From positions 1 to 19,629 of the forward strand of contig JALSIU010000162.1 of the NCBI GenBank assembly GCA_026989715.1: DNA of 19,629 nucleotides. Direction: 5' to 3'. The position numbers and the translations under genes are program-made. The stretch is from Methylomonas sp. (GTDB lineage: Bacteria; Pseudomonadota; Gammaproteobacteria; Methylococcales; Methylomonadaceae). Every line of letters starts with the position of its first letter. The stretch's first letter is position 1. Under the pieces are notes generated by a model. That model did not search any database. It saw only the letters and a program-made list of their open reading frames with translations, and was not told where the DNA came from. This document shows, one piece after another, positions 16,118 to 19,629 of the stretch.

Positions 16118-17551
16118 ATGCAATGGGAAACCGTTATCGGATTAGAAATCCACGCCCAACTGGCAACAAAAACTAAAATATTTTCAGGCGCAGCCACGGC
16201 CTATGGTGCTGAACCCAACACACAAGCCTGCGCTGTTGACCTAGGCTTACCGGGCGTACTACCGGTCTTAAACCAAGAAGTTGTGCGCATGGCCGTTAAA
16301 TTTGGCATGGCAATCGATGCCCACATTGCGGATTATTCAGTCTTTGCCCGCAAAAACTACTTTTACCCTGATTTGCCTAAAGGCTATCAAATCAGCCAAA
16401 TGGATCACCCTATTGTCGGCATAGGTCACCTGGATATTGAAGTAGACGGCAAAACCAAACGCATCGGTGTCACACGCGCACACTTAGAAGAAGATGCCGG
16501 CAAATCATTGCACGAAGATTTTCACGGCCTGACAGGTATCGATTTAAACCGTGCCGGTACACCTTTATTAGAAATCGTTTCCGAGCCGGATATGCGTTCC
16601 GCACAAGAAGCGGTCGCCTACATGCGTAAAATTCACGAACTGGTGCAATATCTGGATATTTGTGATGGCAATATGCAAGAAGGCTCCTTTCGTTGCGATG
16701 CCAATGTTTCAGTTCGCCCTAAAGGCCAAGCCGAATATGGTACACGTACGGAACTGAAAAACATCAACTCTTTCAAATTTGTTGAAAAAGCCATTAATAT
16801 CGAAGTCGAACGCCAAATTGATATTATTGAAGCAGGCGGCAAAATTACGCAAGAAACACGCCTGTACGATGCAGATAAAAATGAAACCCGCTCTATGCGC
16901 AGTAAAGAAGAAGCCAATGATTACCGCTACTTCCCTGACCCGGACTTATTACCCGTCTATATCAGTGATGCGCTACGTGCCGAAGTCAAAGCAGATTTAC
17001 CCGAACTTCCGCAGATTAAAAAGCAACGCTTTATTGATACTTATCAACTAGATGCAGAAACCGCGAGTACCTTATCCAGCTCTAAAGAACTGGCTAATTA
17101 CTTTGAGGCCTTAGTCAAAGAATCAGGTTGTGACACAAAAATCTGTAGCAACTGGGTCACAGTTGAATTATTAGGCGTACTCAATAAACAAGGCTTAGCT
17201 ATTCAACAATCGCCTATCTCCCACACACGCCTAGCAGGTTTACTCACACGAATTGCTGATAATACGATTTCCGGAAAAATTGCCAAACAGGTTTTTGCGG
17301 CAATGTTAGCAAGTGATGACAGTGCTGATGCCATTATTGAAGCACAAGGCTTAAAACAGATTACCGACAGCGGTGCAATTGAAGCGATTATTGATAAAAT
17401 AATTGCGGACAACCCAAATCAGGTAGAACAATATTTAAGCGGCAAAGATAAAGTGTTTGGATTCTTTGTAGGACAAACCATGAAAGCCTCGCAAGGCAAG
17501 GCTAATCCTGGCGAAGTCAATAAAATATTACAGAAAAAACTAAAACGCTAA
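16118..17551 (+). CDS. gatB: Aspartyl/glutamyl-tRNA amidotransferase subunit B
   Basis: A 477-residue subunit that binds the mischarged tRNA, phosphorylates the acyl group and receives ammonia from GatA. The N-terminal catalytic core contains VIGLEIHAQL (6-15), RKNYFYPDLPKGYQISQ, RAHLEEDAGKSLH, DLNRAGTPLLEIVSEPD and RCDANVSVRP; RTELKNINSFKFVEKAI follows. A helical linker and a YqeY-like tRNA-binding tail end in KANPGEVNKILQKKLK. The start ATG at 16118 has TAAGGAGA 8 bases upstream, within the gatA stop region. It is last in the operon, followed by a strong terminator. Whether the enzyme serves Gln, Asn or both depends on GlnRS and AsnRS, which are not in the window. Confidence 0.98.
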   Translation: MQWETVIGLEIHAQLATKTKIFSGAATAYGAEPNTQACAVDLGLPGVLPVLNQEVVRMAVKFGMAIDAHIADYSVFARKNYFYPDLPKGYQISQMDHPIVGIGHLDIEVDGKTKRIGVTRAHLEEDAGKSLHEDFHGLTGIDLNRAGTPLLEIVSEPDMRSAQEAVAYMRKIHELVQYLDICDGNMQEGSFRCDANVSVRPKGQAEYGTRTELKNINSFKFVEKAINIEVERQIDIIEAGGKITQETRLYDADKNETRSMRSKEEANDYRYFPDPDLLPVYISDALRAEVKADLPELPQIKKQRFIDTYQLDAETASTLSSSKELANYFEALVKESGCDTKICSNWVTVELLGVLNKQGLAIQQSPISHTRLAGLLTRIADNTISGKIAKQVFAAMLASDDSADAIIEAQGLKQITDSGAIEAIIDKIIADNPNQVEQYLSGKDKVFGFFVGQTMKASQGKANPGEVNKILQKKLKR

Positions 17552-17559
17552 AAACAATA

Positions 17560-17590
17560 ACAGGGCATAGCCTCTGCTATGCCCTGTTTT
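17560..17590 (+). terminator. Rho-independent terminator after gatB
   Basis: The 11-base arm ACAGGGCATAG (17560-17570) pairs perfectly with CTATGCCCTGT (17577-17587) around a six-base loop, followed by TTTT. It lies 8 bases after the gatB stop and ends the gatCAB operon. Confidence 0.93.
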
Positions 17591-18084
17591 ATTGACTGTT
17601 TATCATACTAGGGAGCAAATACCCCTCCCTGCCATTTAAAAAATAGCACGCAAACCAGATTTTTTGGCTTTTACCACCGATAGGTTATATGCCATATCCT
17701 TTATATTTATCCCTCCTTTATCAAAAAGGGCATAGCTTGACAAAACTTAGGAGGTATCAAAAAATTTACACACAAATTCTCCTGCCGCCTGAGTAATACA
17801 GATATAAATTCCCCCAAATGCCTTTTAGGCTTATATCGACTCAACATGCCAACAATGACAAAATAACTTTTCCGTGGTAGTATTGAAAAGTTTCACTAAA
17901 TGAAAATTTAATTAATAGGTATGGTTTTATACGTCACTTATAGAAAATAGACAGACCACTAAAGTGTCGAACGGAAAAGTTACGTGCATAAGCAAAGCAC
18001 CTTAAAACAACGACTGAACCGTTTCAAATCAAGAGCCAAGACTCTACGTAAAAATCCTACATCATGTTGCTACGGGCTGGATGA
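17591..18084. other. Long gene-free region upstream of gltB
   Basis: No convincing coding frame is present in about 490 bases. Visible structures are AGGGAG/CTCCCT (17610-17630), a hairpin with outer arms GATATAA/TTATATC (17801-17837) enclosing GCCT-TTT-AGGC, and the 12-base inverted repeat unit listed separately. TTGACA (17737-17742) and AGGAGGT (about 17749-17755) look like a -35 and a ribosome site, but no -10 or start codon follows them sensibly. The gltB promoter should lie toward the right end; I could not place it. Confidence 0.5.
17864..17982. repeat. 119-base unit bounded by perfect 12-base inverted repeats
   Basis: TAACTTTTCCGT (17864-17875) and its exact complement ACGGAAAAGTTA (17971-17982) face each other across 95 AT-rich bases. 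A non-autonomous miniature transposon or the remains of IS ends would look like this. I see no target-site duplication (left flank ends AAA, right flank begins CGTG), and the interior encodes nothing. A large RNA or DNA structure, or a regulator-binding pair, is also possible. Confidence 0.45.
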
Positions 18085-19629
18085 ATGAACAAAAACTCCC
18101 CTTTAAAAAATACCGATCAAATGCTTTATAATCCTGATGCATCACAAGATAGCTGTGGCGTTGGTTTTATTACCCACAAGCAAAGCAAACAAACTCATGA
18201 TTTACTCAATAAGGCACATGAAGCACTTTGTACCATTCCACATCGCGGCGGCATGAGTGCGGAAGGCATTGGCGATGGTGCCGGTGTCAATATTGATTTA
18301 TCACTAAAATTTTTCCGTAAAATAACAGAAAATCAAGATTTAGAATTAGGTCAGTTTGGTGTCGCCAATTTTTTCTTCCCGGAAGATCATAGTCATTATG
18401 ATTCGGCCGCGCATGACTTAGTCGATAATCATTTAAAAGAATTTGCTTTGCCTATCCTTAAGTGGCGTGATATTCCGGTTGATAACAGTGTTTTAAATGA
18501 AGCATCAATCAAAGCACAACTTCCCATTAAACAGGTTGTCTTTGGTCGCCCTGCGGCACTAAAAGATGCCAGCCATGAAGAATTTGAATTTTTCATTCAA
18601 GAGGTGCTGTTAACTATTGAAGAAGAAGGCTTTACCCGCCATGAACTCGATGGGTTTTATCCCTTATCAATGAGTTCGCGTACACAAGTTTACAAAGGGC
18701 GTTTAAATTCATTTGAAGTCATTCCATACTTTACTGACTTATACGACACCGACCACGAAATCAGCACGTTGTTTTTTCACACGCGCTTTTCTACCAATAC
18801 AGCACCTGCGACTATGATGGCGCAACCATTCCGCTATATGGCACATAATGGTGAACTCAATACCGACAAGAAAAACCGTTTAAGTGAACAGGCCATTGCC
18901 AGACAACATGGCAAACACCTGGTATTCCCGCTCGGCCAATCTGATTCTAGTCGCTTAGACCAGACTTTATCGCGCCGTATTCATGAAGATAAACTTGATA
19001 TTGTCACCGCCATTTTAGCAATGATGCCACCGGCTTGGGAAAATGACACAACGCTCTCGGCCGATGTCAAAGCCATGCTGGAATACTTTAGTTTATATGA
19101 AGAAAAAAATGACGGCCCCGCCGCTTTAATTTTTAATGACGGCCTACGGGTCGGCGCACGCCTTGATCGCCTTGGCTTACGTCCACTACGCTCTGTGGAA
19201 ACGACAGACTATATTGCCGTTATGTCAGAAGCCGGACAAATTGACTTCCCCTCCAAAGAGGTCTTAAAACGTGGCCGTATCGAAGCAGGCGGCATGTTAT
19301 ATTTTGACCATACAACCGGTGAAGCATACGACAGCCATCAAGTCATGACACGTTTGGCAAAAGAAACAGACTATCATGCCTTATTAAAAGCACGCGCCAT
19401 TCATTTAGATGAGCTAGAAACGATTGCACTCGACAGCATTGATAATCAGCATACTTTCAATATAGACCAGCAACATACTGCTTACTCGCTCAACCAAGAA
19501 AGCTTTAAATTTTTACTCGACCCTATGCTAAGCACAGGGTTGGAAAAAATTTCCGCAATGGGTTATGGGCTAGCACCCAATGCACTATCGGCTGCAGAAG
19601 GCGGCATGTCACGCTATTTTAGTCAACGC
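18085..19629 (+). CDS. gltB: Glutamate synthase large subunit, N-terminal part (runs off the window)
   Basis: 515 codons are visible with no stop before the right edge. GltB converts 2-oxoglutarate and glutamine to two glutamates with the small subunit's electrons. The N-terminal class II glutamine amidotransferase domain has DSCGVGF with the nucleophile C24, HRGGMSAEGIGDGAG (53-67), FHTRFSTNTAPA, and MAHNGELNT holding the Asn-Gly oxyanion pair. RLGLRPLRSVETTDYIAVMSE and the SKEVLKRGRI stretch close the amidotransferase domain, and GYGLAPNALSAAEGG begins to lead into the central domain. The 23 residues before C24 imply removal of a propeptide, usual for GltB. Two ATGs overlap (18081 and 18085); only 18085 gives the long frame. 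The ribosome site is weak (GGA at 18079-18081). No gltD is visible. Confidence 0.93.
   Translation, partial: MNKNSPLKNTDQMLYNPDASQDSCGVGFITHKQSKQTHDLLNKAHEALCTIPHRGGMSAEGIGDGAGVNIDLSLKFFRKITENQDLELGQFGVANFFFPEDHSHYDSAAHDLVDNHLKEFALPILKWRDIPVDNSVLNEASIKAQLPIKQVVFGRPAALKDASHEEFEFFIQEVLLTIEEEGFTRHELDGFYPLSMSSRTQVYKGRLNSFEVIPYFTDLYDTDHEISTLFFHTRFSTNTAPATMMAQPFRYMAHNGELNTDKKNRLSEQAIARQHGKHLVFPLGQSDSSRLDQTLSRRIHEDKLDIVTAILAMMPPAWENDTTLSADVKAMLEYFSLYEEKNDGPAALIFNDGLRVGARLDRLGLRPLRSVETTDYIAVMSEAGQIDFPSKEVLKRGRIEAGGMLYFDHTTGEAYDSHQVMTRLAKETDYHALLKARAIHLDELETIALDSIDNQHTFNIDQQHTAYSLNQESFKFLLDPMLSTGLEKISAMGYGLAPNALSAAEGGMSRYFSQR

Noticed and set aside
17737..17765. TTGACA followed by AGGAGGT as a promoter plus ribosome site of a small gene
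   Set aside because: No -10 at the right distance and no start codon in range after the AGGAGGT.
1..19629. CRISPR array or long tandem repeats
   Set aside because: No regularly spaced repeats were seen on reading through the window.

Overview
The window looks like chromosomal DNA from an AT-leaning gammaproteobacterium. Gene content and order (murJ divergent from rpsT; a complete mreB-mreC-mreD-mrdA-mrdB cluster divergent from gatCAB; an E. coli-type icd) are typical of that class. A periplasmic PQQ dehydrogenase suggests a methylotroph, possibly a methanotroph of the Methylococcales. That placement is an inference from gene content, not a database result.

Layout. Bases 1-644 appear to be the end of an integrated island: the C-terminus of a probable type I restriction R subunit, a gene-free stretch, and the 3' end of a tRNA (T-arm, acceptor strand, CCA) with no 5' half, as expected for an attachment-site remnant. 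Then come murJ (lipid II flippase, minus strand), the divergent rpsT with a terminator, a Gfo/Idh/MocA oxidoreductase, and icd 13 bases after it. An IS4-family transposase pseudogene (about 5289-6410) follows icd. Directly behind it lies a two-gene unit with overlapping ORFs: a secreted PQQ dehydrogenase and a lipoprotein with blue-copper (sulfocyanin-like) ligands. This pair is the most interesting part of the window. It looks like a self-contained periplasmic oxidation module in which copper, not cytochrome c, may take the electrons, and the dehydrogenase carries the Asp-x-Asp signature linked to lanthanide use.

Convergent with that unit is the rod-shape (elongasome) cluster on the minus strand, transcribed mreB, a 35-codon small ORF not previously called here, mreC, mreD, mrdA (PBP2), mrdB (RodA). 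The small ORF has a strong ribosome-binding site and one predicted membrane helix, and its stop codon overlaps the apparent ATA start of mreC. Divergent from mreB is gatC-gatA-gatB (tRNA-dependent amidotransferase), closed by a strong terminator. About 490 gene-free bases containing a 119-base unit bounded by 12-base inverted repeats precede gltB (glutamate synthase large subunit), which runs off the right edge.

Most genes are ordinary housekeeping. The unusual parts are the PQQ/copper pair, the mreB-mreC junction, the tRNA-bounded island end and the inverted-repeat unit upstream of gltB.
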